This document shows positions 16,190 to 24,649 of a DNA stretch of 64,000 bases, in pieces. The DNA comes from UBA2206 sp049303905. GTDB lineage: Bacteria > Patescibacteriota > Minisyncoccia > Moranbacterales > UBA2206. Numbering within the stretch: the stretch's first letter is position 1; each line of letters begins with the position of its first letter. The notes under the pieces were generated by a model. That model saw only the letters and a list, made by a program, of their open reading frames with translations. It did no database searches and had not been told where the DNA came from. Position numbers and translations under genes: made by a program. The stretch spans positions 1 to 64,000 of the forward strand of contig JBAQNP010000039.1 in NCBI GenBank assembly GCA_049303905.1, written 5' to 3'.

Positions 16190-16732
16190 ATGAAAAATAA
16201 GATATTTATCAGTATTAATCTTCCCTCAAAAGTCAAAAAAAGGCTAGTTTTGACGACTGAAAAATGGCAAGAACTGCCAGTAAAATGGGAAAAGGAAGCT
16301 GATTTACACATAACCTTGGTCTATTTAGGCTTTACCGATGAAGAAGTTGTCTTAGAAATTTGCGAAAAAGTCAAAAAATCTTGCGAGAATATAGATATTT
16401 TTGACATTAGACTTGACCAAATTGAGCTTTTCCCATCTACCGAAGAACCTAAGGTAATTGCCCTCATAGGAGAACCAAGTGAAGAATTGAAAAATTTAGT
16501 TAATGCGATTGAAAAAGAATTAGGAATTTCCGCTTCACCTAAAAAATCTTTTCGTCCGCACATAACACTGGGACGAGTAAAGAAACATAAATGGGAAGAC
16601 TCGGAAGACAAACCGGTCATTTTGGAAAAATTTCCCCTAACTGTTGATGCTAGTAGTGTCGATGTTATGACTAGCCAATTCAGCTCCAAAGAAAATCGCT
16701 ATTCTATTCTTGATTCTTGTCCGCTACAATAA
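16190..16732 (+). CDS. thpR: RNA 2',3'-cyclic phosphodiesterase (ThpR, 2H family)
   Basis: The two HxT motifs of the 2H phosphoesterase superfamily are HITL at 40-43 and HITL at 124-127. The protein begins KIFISINLP, matching the family's usual first strand. The upstream in-frame GTG at 16142 would add 16 residues with no family counterpart, so ATG 16190 is chosen. It is divergently oriented from priA and followed, across one base, by the tagA-like gene. Family members hydrolyse 2',3'-cyclic phosphate RNA ends; the physiological role is usually unclear. Confidence 0.9.
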   Translation: MKNKIFISINLPSKVKKRLVLTTEKWQELPVKWEKEADLHITLVYLGFTDEEVVLEICEKVKKSCENIDIFDIRLDQIELFPSTEEPKVIALIGEPSEELKNLVNAIEKELGISASPKKSFRPHITLGRVKKHKWEDSEDKPVILEKFPLTVDASSVDVMTSQFSSKENRYSILDSCPLQ

Positions 16733-16733
16733 A

Positions 16734-17432
16734 ATGAATATTTTAGGAGTCAAAGTTGATAATCTCACTAAAAAAGAAATTCTGGAAAAAATCAGAACTT
16801 TTTTGGTTGAACCAAAATTCCATCAAATCGCCACAATCAATCCGGAATTTATTTTAGAAGCGCAAAAAAATCTGGAGTTTAAAAATATTTTGAATAATTG
16901 TGATTTGAATGTGGCGGATGGATTTGGAATAAAATTAGCTTTTTGGCGATTTGGGAAAAAATTGAAAGCAAGATTTACTGGCGCAGATTTGATGCTAGAA
17001 ATCTTGAAAATCGCCTCAGAACAAAATCTTACTATTTTTTTAGCGGTGAATAAGGATGGCCTAAGTACTTTCGAAGAAACTAAGGATGCAATTCTAAAAA
17101 TTTATCCTGACCTGATTATAGAAGGCATTGATTTAGAAAAAAATGTTTCATGTTTCATGTTTCATGTTTCATGCCACGTTTTGTTTTGCAACTTCGGCGC
17201 TCCCCAGCAAGAACTCTTCATAAATTCGCAAAAATGTGATACAATACGGCTAGCCATGGGAGTTGGCGGAAGTTTCGATTTTCTTACCGGAAAAGTCCGT
17301 CGCGCTCCAAAATTTTTGAGATTAATTGGCCTAGAATGGCTGTGGCGATTAATTCTACAACCAAAAAGATGGAAAAGAATATTTAATGCAACTATAATAT
17401 TCTCTTATAAAATATTATTTAACAAAGAATGA
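16734..17432 (+). CDS. tagA: WecG/TagA/CpsF family glycosyltransferase with repeat insertion
   Basis: GT26 enzymes transfer N-acetylmannosamine or a related sugar onto lipid-linked GlcNAc in surface polymer synthesis. The family signatures are present: ATINPEFILEAQKN early, NNCDLNVADGFG with the catalytic Asp region, and GAPQQE at 155-160. GVGGSFDFLTGKVRRAP and GLEWLWRL follow. ATG 16734 is chosen because MNILGVKVDNLTKKE matches the usual start. Residues about 138-148 (VSCFMFHVSCH) are a translated TTTCATG repeat just before the GAPQQE strand. The 3' end overlaps the next gene by four bases. Confidence 0.92.
   Translation: MNILGVKVDNLTKKEILEKIRTFLVEPKFHQIATINPEFILEAQKNLEFKNILNNCDLNVADGFGIKLAFWRFGKKLKARFTGADLMLEILKIASEQNLTIFLAVNKDGLSTFEETKDAILKIYPDLIIEGIDLEKNVSCFMFHVSCHVLFCNFGAPQQELFINSQKCDTIRLAMGVGGSFDFLTGKVRRAPKFLRLIGLEWLWRLILQPKRWKRIFNATIIFSYKILFNKE
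17143..17173. repeat. TTTCATG tandem repeat inside tagA
   Basis: Four tandem TTTCATG words are read in the opposite orientation to those in priA relative to the gene, giving the Cys/Phe/Met-rich peptide VSCFMFHVSC. The insert sits directly before a core strand of the GT26 fold. Confidence 0.88.
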
Positions 17433-17926
17433 TACTGGTTATAATTTTATTAATTTTTCTAATTATTTTAATTTTTTCAATCACTATGACAACAAAAACA
17501 ACAAGATTAGTTCGATCAATTTATTTGTATCTAGCAGCGCTTATTAGTCTTATTTTCGTAGCTGTTGGAGCAGGAAGAATTATAAACACCACCCTAAAGG
17601 CGTATGTTTTTCCGGAAGCGGAAAAAGGAGGGTATGGAATGTGCAGAAATGAGCCTCCTATGTATGAAATTACACCTATACAATCAATTGAAAAAGCAAA
17701 AGATAATGAAATTACAACCGAAGATCAAAAAAGGCAAATTGAAGCGCTTTTATCCGATTATAAAACATGGAGAGAAAATAATTCCGGGGATATTTGCTTC
17801 AAGAGAGAAAGACAAACAAACTATGTCGACTCATTTACAATGCTTCTTGTCGCTCTGCCACTTTGTCTACTGCATTGGAGAATAATTAAAAAAGATAAAG
17901 AGGAAAAAGAAACTGAAATCGCCTAG
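17429..17926 (+). CDS. Hypothetical membrane protein, 165 aa
   Basis: It starts with ATGA overlap on tagA, so it is translationally coupled. Two N-terminal membrane helices (about 2-19 and 31-52) are followed by a polar loop of about 80 residues containing two Cys (C72 and C122), and a third helix near 133-150 with a charged tail. A similar two-helix start with a GAGRIIN motif is common in small patescibacterial membrane proteins. No function can be proposed. Confidence 0.6.
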   Translation: MILVIILLIFLIILIFSITMTTKTTRLVRSIYLYLAALISLIFVAVGAGRIINTTLKAYVFPEAEKGGYGMCRNEPPMYEITPIQSIEKAKDNEITTEDQKRQIEALLSDYKTWRENNSGDICFKRERQTNYVDSFTMLLVALPLCLLHWRIIKKDKEEKETEIA

Positions 17927-17997
17927 AAATTAAAAAGTATTTAAATTGTTACGATTCGTACATTGGTATATTTGTATGAGATTCGTAATTCGTAAAG

Positions 17998-19548
17998 ATG
18001 AACAAAATCAGAACTAGATTTGCGCCGTCACCAACTGGATACTTGCATGTCGGGGGTCTTCGAACTGCACTTTATGCTTATTTATTCGCCAAAAAAAATG
18101 GTGGCGATTTTTTGCTTAAAATTGAAGATACTGATCGAAAAAGATTTGTCGAAGGTGCAGTAGAAAAATTAATTGAATCACTGGACTTTTTAGGGTTAGA
18201 AAGAAACGAAGGAGTGATGTTAAGTAAAGTGTTAAGTAACAATACAAATAATCAGGAATCAAAAAATTACCCTGGAGTTTTTGAAGTGGGCGAGTATGGG
18301 CCGTATATTCAATCAGAAAAATTAGAAATTTACAAAAAATATGCTGACGAGCTGGTAAAAAATGGTTATGCTTACTATTGCTTTTGTGAACCAGCAAGAC
18401 TTGAAGAAATGAGGAAAGAACAAACCGCCCAAAAACAACCCCCTATTTATGATAGATTTTGCTTACAAAATGTTAGCGAAGAAGAAATAAATAAAAATCT
18501 AAAAAATAATTGTCCTTATACTATTCGACTCAAAGTTCCTCATGACGAAATAATTGAAGTTGATGACATAATCAGGGGACGCGTTAAATTCAACACTAAT
18601 TTAGTTACTGATCAAATACTTTTGAAATCTGATGGATTTCCGACTTATCACCTAGCTAGTGTTGTAGATGATCATGACATGCAAATTACGCATGTTATTC
18701 GTGGCGAAGAATGGCTTCCAAGTATTCCAATTCATATTTTATTATATCGCTATTTTGATTGGGAAACTCCAAAATTTGCTCACTTGCCACTTCTTCTTAA
18801 TCCTGATAAATCCAAACTTTCCAAACGTCAAGGTGATGTTGCGGTGGAAGACTATATAAAGAAAGGCTATCTAAAGGAAGCGATCATTAATTTCGTGGCA
18901 ATGCTCGGTTGGAATCCAGGAAAAGGAGAAACTCAAGAAATTTTTACCCTCGAAGAATTAGTGGAGAAATTTGATCTCTCGCATGTTCACAAAGCGGGCG
19001 CGGTTTTTGATATCAAAAAATTAGATTGGATAAATTCACAATGGATCAAAAAACTTTCCATCGAAGAGTTATATCAAAAATCTTTAGAATTTTTCAAAGA
19101 AAAAGAATTTTACAAATCATGGAACATGAAACATGAAACATGTAGCACAGAAGAGAAAGAAAATTATTTAAAAAAAGTTTTGTCAATTGAGCAAGACCGT
19201 TTACAAAATTTGTCAGAAGTGGGGGAGAGCAATCAGTTCTTTTTTAGCGACGCAAATTTCGACAAAGAACTTTTGCGCTGGAAAGATATGAGTGATGAGA
19301 ATCTGAAAAAATCTTTGGAAAAATCCTTGGATGCTTTGGAAAATATAGAAGAAGAAAATTGGACGCGCGAAAATTTGGAAAAAATTCTCATGGAAACAGC
19401 AGGAGAAAATAGAGGAGAGCTTCTTTGGCCATTGCGTGCCACTCTCACTGGAGAAAAAAAATCTCCTTCACCATTTGAATGTGCTTGGGTTTTGGGGAAA
19501 ACTGAAAGCCTAAAAAGAATAACCAATTCAATAACAAAAATAAACTAA
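17998..19548 (+). CDS. gltX: Glutamyl-tRNA synthetase with insertions
   Basis: This class Ic synthetase charges tRNA-Glu (and possibly tRNA-Gln if an amidotransferase is present). The HIGH-like motif is APSPTGYLHVGG (9-20), KIEDTD follows, and KMSKS takes the form KLSKR (273-277). A C-terminal anticodon-binding domain follows. At 516 aa it is somewhat long. Residues about 73-96, between LGLE and GEYGPY, include MLSKVLSNNTNNQ encoded by TTAAGTAA-rich sequence and look inserted. Residues 375-383 (WNMKHETCS) are a translated TTTCATG repeat in the C-terminal domain. Confidence 0.95.
   Translation: MNKIRTRFAPSPTGYLHVGGLRTALYAYLFAKKNGGDFLLKIEDTDRKRFVEGAVEKLIESLDFLGLERNEGVMLSKVLSNNTNNQESKNYPGVFEVGEYGPYIQSEKLEIYKKYADELVKNGYAYYCFCEPARLEEMRKEQTAQKQPPIYDRFCLQNVSEEEINKNLKNNCPYTIRLKVPHDEIIEVDDIIRGRVKFNTNLVTDQILLKSDGFPTYHLASVVDDHDMQITHVIRGEEWLPSIPIHILLYRYFDWETPKFAHLPLLLNPDKSKLSKRQGDVAVEDYIKKGYLKEAIINFVAMLGWNPGKGETQEIFTLEELVEKFDLSHVHKAGAVFDIKKLDWINSQWIKKLSIEELYQKSLEFFKEKEFYKSWNMKHETCSTEEKENYLKKVLSIEQDRLQNLSEVGESNQFFFSDANFDKELLRWKDMSDENLKKSLEKSLDALENIEEENWTRENLEKILMETAGENRGELLWPLRATLTGEKKSPSPFECAWVLGKTESLKRITNSITKIN
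19118..19144. repeat. CATGAAA tandem repeat inside gltX
   Basis: Tandem ATGAAAC words, the complement of the TTTCATG family, encode NMKHETC in the anticodon-binding domain of GltX. Confidence 0.82.
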
Positions 19549-19555
19549 AAGAAAA

Positions 19556-20797
19556 ATGCGAGTTAATAAAAAAATAGAATTATTTTTTTTGCCAATTATT
19601 TTTATTATATTTTTTTCATTTTTAAATTTGGAAGATGTTTTTGCTGATGCGTGCAAAGACAAATGCGAAGATCTTTATCCGACTAATGACTCCTTACAAA
19701 AAAAATGCAAGGATGATTGCGAAAAAATTGAAAAATATGAAAAAATAATAGAGATAAAAAGCAAACAACTCGAAGTTGTTAATAATCAACTTGGCTACAT
19801 AAATAAAGAACAAGCCGAAAACCAAAAAGCTCTTCTGGAAACTATAAAAAACCTAAACACTCTCTCTGAAAAAATAACCGCCCTAGAAAATAGTATCGAA
19901 GAAAAAGAAAAAGAAATTATCTATCAGAAAAAAATGCTTTCGGGGCTAATGCAGTCCTATTATGATTATGATCAGCAGGGGATACTAGAAATACTTCTCC
20001 TGGATAACACTTTCATAAACCCGTTTGGACAAGTAGATTATATCAATCAATCTGAAGTAAAGGTGTCTGACCTTTTAAGCGAAATTAAAAAAAATCAAGA
20101 GGAGTTAGTTGAAAAGCAAAAAGAATTACAAGGTTCCTATGAGCAAAGTGACAAACTAAAAAATGAACTTCAGAGTGATAAGTATGAATTGCAATTAAGT
20201 GAAAACCAAAAACAAAAAATCCTAATTGAAACTAAAACAGAAAAAGAAAAATATGAAAAACTTTTGTCCGATATTGAAGATGAAATCTATAGTCTAGAGT
20301 CAAGTAAATCAGTTGATTATAGCAAACTTCCAGCAGCTAAAGGAGGCTATTTTAATTATCCAGTTTCTTCGGTCAGAATCACTCAAGGATATGGAATGAC
20401 TTCTTATGCTAAAAAAGGTGCTTATGGCGGAAAGCCTCATAACGGAATTGATTTTGGACTCAGTGTTGGCAATAATATTTTTACAGCCAGAAGTGGAAAA
20501 GTTGTTGGAGTTGGAAATAATGGAAAATATGCTTATGGGAAATGGATCGCAGTTGATCATGGCGATGGGCTTCTCACACTCTATGGACATCTCAGTAGTC
20601 AACTTGTTTCAAAGGGGAGTAAGGTTAAAACCGGAGACAAGATTGGGAAAAGTGGCAACACTGGATATTCAACCGGGCCACATCTTCATTTTTCCGTTTT
20701 TACTTCTAAGAGTTTTGAAGTTGTTGAATCAAAAAATGTTAAAGGTCTTATGATTCCGGTTGGCGCTTCAATCAACCCAACCAAATATTTAAAATAA
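19556..20797 (+). CDS. EnvC-like murein hydrolase activator / M23 peptidase
   Basis: A signal peptide (about 1-31) leads to a cysteine-rich start (four Cys within CKDKCEDLY to CKDDC) and a long coiled coil (about 60-245). A C-terminal M23/LytM domain (about 265-410) follows. The domain keeps the metal-site pattern HNGIDFG, the later YGHLS, and HLHF, so it may be an active endopeptidase, unlike true EnvC proteins, which are degenerate. The architecture matches proteins that cleave peptidoglycan or activate amidases at division. The start is seven bases after gltX, suggesting co-transcription; a terminator follows directly. Confidence 0.9.
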   Translation: MRVNKKIELFFLPIIFIIFFSFLNLEDVFADACKDKCEDLYPTNDSLQKKCKDDCEKIEKYEKIIEIKSKQLEVVNNQLGYINKEQAENQKALLETIKNLNTLSEKITALENSIEEKEKEIIYQKKMLSGLMQSYYDYDQQGILEILLLDNTFINPFGQVDYINQSEVKVSDLLSEIKKNQEELVEKQKELQGSYEQSDKLKNELQSDKYELQLSENQKQKILIETKTEKEKYEKLLSDIEDEIYSLESSKSVDYSKLPAAKGGYFNYPVSSVRITQGYGMTSYAKKGAYGGKPHNGIDFGLSVGNNIFTARSGKVVGVGNNGKYAYGKWIAVDHGDGLLTLYGHLSSQLVSKGSKVKTGDKIGKSGNTGYSTGPHLHFSVFTSKSFEVVESKNVKGLMIPVGASINPTKYLK

Positions 20798-20838
20798 AAA
20801 AACAACCCCCAAAATTGACCTGAGCGTTGTTTTTATTT
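20796..20838 (+). terminator. Probable terminator after the M23 gene
   Basis: AAAAACAAC pairs with GTTGTTTTT across a loop of about 20 bases and is followed by T-rich sequence. It begins at the stop codon of the M23 gene. Confidence 0.55.
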
Positions 20839-20896
20839 ATTTCAGGATACATAGATGTATCTAGACTTCAATCAATTCAATAGACTAAGATAGTAC

Positions 20897-20930
20897 ATAG
20901 TGTCGCATAAGTATCATTGTGCGACACTAT
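20897..20930. repeat. Intergenic perfect inverted repeat
   Basis: ATAGTGTCGCA (20897-20907) is perfectly complementary to TGCGACACTAT (20920-20930) with a 12-base loop. There is no T-tract, so it is not an obvious terminator. It lies between two convergent genes. Confidence 0.65.
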
Positions 20931-20961
20931 AGATATTTCTCCTGGCCACTCCCCTTTAATA

Positions 20962-20990
20962 AAAACCGCTTTTTAGAGCGGTTTTAAAAA
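20962..20990. terminator. Bidirectional terminator between M23 gene and iscU
   Basis: AAAACCGCT and AGCGGTTTT form a nine-base stem with A-rich and T-rich flanks on both sides. It can serve the minus-strand isc operon as well as plus-strand read-through. Confidence 0.8.
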
Positions 20991-21023
20991 TACAATTTAA
21001 AAAATATTTTTATTTTATTTTTT

Positions 21024-21434
21024 TTATTTTTCAGTCGTCCGTATTCCACGGGGTGAATTCTTCTCCCTATAATCCTTTATCGCTTCTCTCAAGCTGTCGG
21101 CTGCCAAATTTGAACAATGCATTTTTATTGGTGGCAAACCTTCTAGGGCTTCTGCTACATCATTCCTGGTGATCTTTGATGCCTCCTCTAATGTCTTGTT
21201 TTTTGCCAAATCCGTGATCATAGATGAGGTCGCAATCGCGCTAGCGCATCCTAGAGTCTCAAATTTTATATCACTTATCACTTCCCTCTTTTTGGAATCT
21301 TTTTTTACCTTGATATAAATCTTCATCATATCACCACAAGTTGGATTACCAACCATTCCAACTCCACTCGGATTTTTTATCACACCTTGATTATGCGGAC
21401 GAGTAAAATGTTCTAGAACTTTTTTTGAATACAT
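21024..21434 (-). CDS. iscU: Fe-S cluster assembly scaffold IscU
   Basis: IscU is the scaffold on which cysteine-derived sulfur and iron are built into clusters. The three ligand cysteines are C33 (PTCGD), C63 (LGCASAIATSS) and C107 (MHCSNLA), with the conserved Asp D35 and the adjacent H106. The 136-aa length is normal. It is the last gene of a minus-strand operon Rrf2-iscS-iscU, separated from iscS by a TTTCATG repeat block. Confidence 0.95.
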   Translation of the reverse strand: MYSKKVLEHFTRPHNQGVIKNPSGVGMVGNPTCGDMMKIYIKVKKDSKKREVISDIKFETLGCASAIATSSMITDLAKNKTLEEASKITRNDVAEALEGLPPIKMHCSNLAADSLREAIKDYREKNSPRGIRTTEK

Positions 21435-21440
21435 ATTTTT

Positions 21441-21532
21441 TCATATAACATGAAACATACAGCATGTAACAATTTCTGTTTCAAAATTCTGATTTAGAAT
21501 TTTGTTTCATGTTTCATGCTTCATGTTTCATG
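21441..21532. repeat. TTTCATG repeat block between iscU and iscS
   Basis: Two arrays of CATGAAAC/TTTCATG-type words flank an inverted repeat (CAAAATTCTGA with TAGAATTTTG). The right array runs into the iscS coding end, where it supplies the last codons (MKHEA) and the stop. Confidence 0.82.
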
Positions 21533-22719
21533 ACTTTATAATAATCTTTGAGCACATTACCAGAAACTTTTCTCAATTTTTCCACTGATTTTTTGATAAC
21601 CTTCACTGCGTAATCAATTTCTTTTTTTGTTGTGTTTTTCCCAAGCGTCAATCGCAGTGAGCCATGCGTTTCTTCTGGTTTCAAACCAAGCGCCAAAAGT
21701 ACATGCGATGGAGAAAGTGATCCTGATGAGCAAGCAGAACCAGTTGAAGCAAAAATTCCTTCTTGCGAAAGCATCATGAGTAAGCTCTCCCCTTCTACTC
21801 GTGAAAAATTTACGTTCACATTATTCGGCGATCTTTTTATTCTTGAACCATTCAATCTTGAATCAGGAATTTCTTTTAGAATTTTATTTATTAAATAATC
21901 ACGAAGCGCTACCATGCTTTTGACTTTTGACTTTTGATTTTTGACTTTCTCTATCGCACTTCCTAATCCAACTATCCCTGGCACATTTAGAGTACCTGCG
22001 CGCAATCCAAATTCTTGCGCTCCGCCATCTTGAATTTTGACTATATCAAGCCCAAATTTGGCATATAAAACCCCTACTCCCTTTGGTCCATAGATTTTAT
22101 GCGCCGACATACTCATCAAATCAACACCTAATTTTTCTACATTGCAATCAAAATAATTTATCGCCTGCGTCGCATCGGTATGAAAAATTATTTTTTGATT
22201 ATTTTTTTTAAGCATTTTTCCAATTTCGGGAATAGGCTGGACTGTGCCAATTTCATTATTCACATACATCACAGAAACCAAAATTGTATTTGGTTTGATT
22301 GCATTTTTTATATCGCGGACACCAATCACTCCGTCTTTTTTTGGATTTATATAAGTTGCTTCAATCAGATTTTCTTTTTCCATTTTTTTCACAGTCTCCA
22401 AGACACAATGATGCTCAAAAGTGGTTGTGATTATATGTGGTTTCTTTTTTTCTTTTTTGAAATAAGCTTTATCCACACCCTTTATCGCTAAGTTATTCGA
22501 CTCTGTCGCTCCGCTGGTAAAAATAATTTCATTTAAATTAGCGTTGAAATATTTGGCCACTTGCATTCTGGCTTTCTCCACAACTTCACTCGCTTCTTGA
22601 CCAAAAGAATGAAGAGATGATGAATTACCGTATTTATCGCTAAAATATGGCATCATTTCTTTCAATACTTTTTTGTCTACCGGCGTAGTCGCCGCGTGAT
22701 CGAGATAAATTTGTTTCAT
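21514..22719 (-). CDS. iscS: Cysteine desulfurase
   Basis: This PLP enzyme supplies sulfur for Fe-S clusters and possibly tRNA thiolation. It begins IYLDHAATTPVD, has EHHCVLE at 102-108, the PLP lysine K208 in SAHKIYGPKG, and the catalytic C330 in STGSACSSGS, whose loop is short as in group I enzymes. Residues about 258-268 (KVKNQKSKVKS) are encoded by tandem TTTTGAC words and look like a small in-frame repeat insertion. The C-terminal MKHEA and the stop come from a TTTCATG repeat. It lies downstream of an Rrf2 regulator and upstream of iscU. Confidence 0.95.
   Translation of the reverse strand: MKQIYLDHAATTPVDKKVLKEMMPYFSDKYGNSSSLHSFGQEASEVVEKARMQVAKYFNANLNEIIFTSGATESNNLAIKGVDKAYFKKEKKKPHIITTTFEHHCVLETVKKMEKENLIEATYINPKKDGVIGVRDIKNAIKPNTILVSVMYVNNEIGTVQPIPEIGKMLKKNNQKIIFHTDATQAINYFDCNVEKLGVDLMSMSAHKIYGPKGVGVLYAKFGLDIVKIQDGGAQEFGLRAGTLNVPGIVGLGSAIEKVKNQKSKVKSMVALRDYLINKILKEIPDSRLNGSRIKRSPNNVNVNFSRVEGESLLMMLSQEGIFASTGSACSSGSLSPSHVLLALGLKPEETHGSLRLTLGKNTTKKEIDYAVKVIKKSVEKLRKVSGNVLKDYYKVMKHEA
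21915..21948. repeat. TTTTGAC tandem repeat inside iscS
   Basis: Four or five copies of TTTTGAC or TTTTTGA words run in frame and encode a Lys/Gln/Ser-rich peptide (KVKNQKSKVK) on a surface region between two conserved blocks of the desulfurase. Confidence 0.75.
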
Positions 22720-22732
22720 AATTTTTCATTAT

Positions 22733-22780
22733 TCCCCCTCTCCTTATTAAGGAGAGGGTGTCGCGTACTCGCGACAGGTG
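22733..22780. repeat. Dispersed intergenic hairpin repeat
   Basis: CCCCCTCTCCTTA pairs with TAAGGAGAGGG, followed by TGTCGCG/CGCGACA. It lies between the Rrf2 and iscS genes inside the operon. This CCTCTCC...GGTGAGG type is a familiar dispersed repeat in many genomes and could modulate read-through. Confidence 0.75.
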
Positions 22781-22784
22781 AGGT

Positions 22785-23171
22785 TTATTTTATTAAATCT
22801 GACAATTTAATTCCATATAAAGTTTTTCTAATTTGTTCGCCTAGTTTTATCCACACAAAACTGGAAGCACAAGTCTTCATATGCGTACATTTTTCACCAT
22901 AGCATTTCGGCACCATCGAACCATCCATAATTTCAATAATTTCTCCAACGGCTATTTCTTTAGGTTTTCGCGCTAAGATATATCCCCCATTTTTCCCCTT
23001 CAAACTTTTTACTAAATTTTTTTCTCGCAATTCCCCGATTAATCTTTCCAGATATTTAGCTGATATTTTTTCTTCTTGGGAAATATTTTTAATATTTTTT
23101 AATTCAGGAAAACAGCCGGCTAAACTAACCATTGCTCTAAGCCCATATTCTGCTTTTGTAGAAAACTTCAC
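22785..23171 (-). CDS. Rrf2-family (IscR-like) transcriptional regulator
   Basis: The winged-helix N-terminus has FSTKAEYGLRAM, YLERLIGELREKNLVKS and GKNGGYILAR, typical of Rrf2 proteins. Three cysteines at C90, C95 and C101 match the Fe-S ligand region of IscR-type regulators, so it probably senses cluster status and controls the downstream iscS-iscU. The start codon is GTG (23171-23169), which lies inside the arm of a CCCTGTTAAGTA element. The element also fills the promoter region, so expression of the operon may depend on it. Confidence 0.9.
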   Translation of the reverse strand: MKFSTKAEYGLRAMVSLAGCFPELKNIKNISQEEKISAKYLERLIGELREKNLVKSLKGKNGGYILARKPKEIAVGEIIEIMDGSMVPKCYGEKCTHMKTCASSFVWIKLGEQIRKTLYGIKLSDLIK

Positions 23172-23293
23172 CCTGTTAAGTATCTTTTTTCTAAAAAATG
23201 TTTTTAGAAAAAAGATAATTTTAAATTTTTACACTAATTTACCCCCTATTATAAATAAATCTCAAAAAATTAAAATTTACTTAACAGGGTGAA
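23167..23293. repeat. CCCTGTTAAGTA element upstream of the Rrf2 gene
   Basis: TTCACCCTGTTAAGTA (23167-23182) is perfectly complementary to the arm at 23278-23293. The 127-bp element has a different interior from the dusB copies, including an inner hairpin TCTTTTTTCTAAAAA/TTTTTAGAAAAAAGA. One arm supplies the GTG start codon of the regulator. Confidence 0.88.
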
Positions 23294-23397
23294 TAACATT
23301 AATATCCTACTAATTTAGTATGCTTTAATTATAGCGCCTTTTAAAAAACTGTCAAATGCCTTATACTTAATACATAATACTTTCTATTTAAAATTTT

Positions 23398-24534
23398 ATG
23401 CGTATATCCTACAGCGCCTTTGATGCCTATCAAAATTGTCCGCTGAAATATAAGTTTCAAAATATTGACCATATCAAAGTACCCAAATCTAAGGAGGCGG
23501 TTTTTGGTTCGACAATTCATGAAACAATGAAATTTATCCATACACCAGGAATTCTCTCCCCCACCCTAGATCAAGCTATGGAACATTTTTCCAATTCGTG
23601 GAATCCAGCAGTTTTTGACGGAGAAACTGAAGAGCGCGCCGCCTTTTCTCAGGGTGTCAAAATTATTCAAGACTACTATCAAAAGAATAATCCGGCGGAT
23701 TTTAATATTATAAATTTGGAATCACGCTTTCAAATTGAAATTGGAAAAGATTCTAACAAACATATCATTTCTGGTATCATCGACCGCATCGACAAAACTG
23801 AAGATGGTTTTGAAATTATCGATTATAAGACAACCAAGAAAATGCCAAACCAAGAAAAAGTCGACAATGACATTCAACTTTCTGTTTATCTACAAGCGTT
23901 TCTTTCACAATATCCCAAAGCAATTGATCCGCCAGCTGGCGGATTAGACAAAATTAAGGTTAGTTTATATTATCTCAAACATGGCATGAAATTGTCCGCC
24001 ACCAGAACCCTAGAGCAATTGAAAAAAAGTGAGCAACTTTTTTTGGATACTATAAAAGTCATTGAAGCTGGTAATTTTGAACCAACGATGTCCCCTCTTT
24101 GTGATTGGTGCGGATACCAAAATCTTTGCCCGATGTGGAAACATAAATTCAAAGAACTCCGTCACATCGACACAGAGGAAATTAATAAATCAATTGAAGA
24201 ATATATTGACCTAAAATCAGCTATCACTATGACAAAAGATAGAATGGCAAAATTACAAGAAGATATTTTGAGTTATATGGATCAAGAAGGCGTGGAACGA
24301 GTTTTTGGTCCGCAAGGCGTCATCGCTAGATCGCTTCGCAAGACTTACAAATATGATGAAAAAAAATTGCGCGAAGTTTTGGAACCGCTCGATCATTGGG
24401 AAGATGTGTTGAAAGTAGATGGCATAGCGCTTCGAAATATTCTTGGCGTCTTACCGTTTGAAGTTAAAAAAGAAATCGAAAAAGCTAAAGTTCTCGACAA
24501 GGAAACTAAAAGTTTAAGCGTGAAGAAGAAATGA
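23398..24534 (+). CDS. RecB-family PD-(D/E)XK nuclease with Fe-S cysteines
   Basis: The nuclease core shows H41 in GSTIHE, D129 in GIIDRID, D142 and K144 in IDYKTTK, and a QLSVYLQAF helix. C14 (YQNCPLKYKF) together with C235, C238 and C244 (CDWCGYQNLCP) gives the four-cysteine Fe-S cage of AddB/Cas4-like nucleases. At 378 aa it has the nuclease domain plus a C-terminal helical region, without a helicase, so it is a stand-alone nuclease. Residues 178-182 (PPAGG) come from a CCGCCAGCTGGCGG palindrome and may be a small in-frame repeat insertion. Confidence 0.9.
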   Translation: MRISYSAFDAYQNCPLKYKFQNIDHIKVPKSKEAVFGSTIHETMKFIHTPGILSPTLDQAMEHFSNSWNPAVFDGETEERAAFSQGVKIIQDYYQKNNPADFNIINLESRFQIEIGKDSNKHIISGIIDRIDKTEDGFEIIDYKTTKKMPNQEKVDNDIQLSVYLQAFLSQYPKAIDPPAGGLDKIKVSLYYLKHGMKLSATRTLEQLKKSEQLFLDTIKVIEAGNFEPTMSPLCDWCGYQNLCPMWKHKFKELRHIDTEEINKSIEEYIDLKSAITMTKDRMAKLQEDILSYMDQEGVERVFGPQGVIARSLRKTYKYDEKKLREVLEPLDHWEDVLKVDGIALRNILGVLPFEVKKEIEKAKVLDKETKSLSVKKK

Positions 24535-24632
24535 CAGCGTTAGCTGTCATCCTGAGCGAGGTCCGTACTCGGACGAAGTCAAAGGATCTACGCAGATTCT
24601 TCAACTTCGCTACGCTTCACTCAGAATGACAA
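24531..24632. repeat. Dispersed intergenic repeat (GTCATCCTGAGC type)
   Basis: A small palindrome (ATGACAGC/GCTGTCAT) overlaps the stop of the nuclease gene. It runs into a longer imperfect inverted repeat from GTCATCCTGAGCGAGG to CACTCAGAATGAC. This type is known as a dispersed hairpin repeat in many bacteria. Confidence 0.8.
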
Positions 24633-24649
24633 TATTTTTATAAAAGTTT

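Noticed and set aside
20897..20930. Inverted repeat considered as a terminator
   Set aside because: No T-run follows on either strand; true terminators lie on both sides of it.
15761..21532. TTTCATG arrays considered as a CRISPR array or a coding tandem repeat domain
   Set aside because: The word is only seven bases long with no spacers, no cas genes are present, and copies occur in different genes and orientations.
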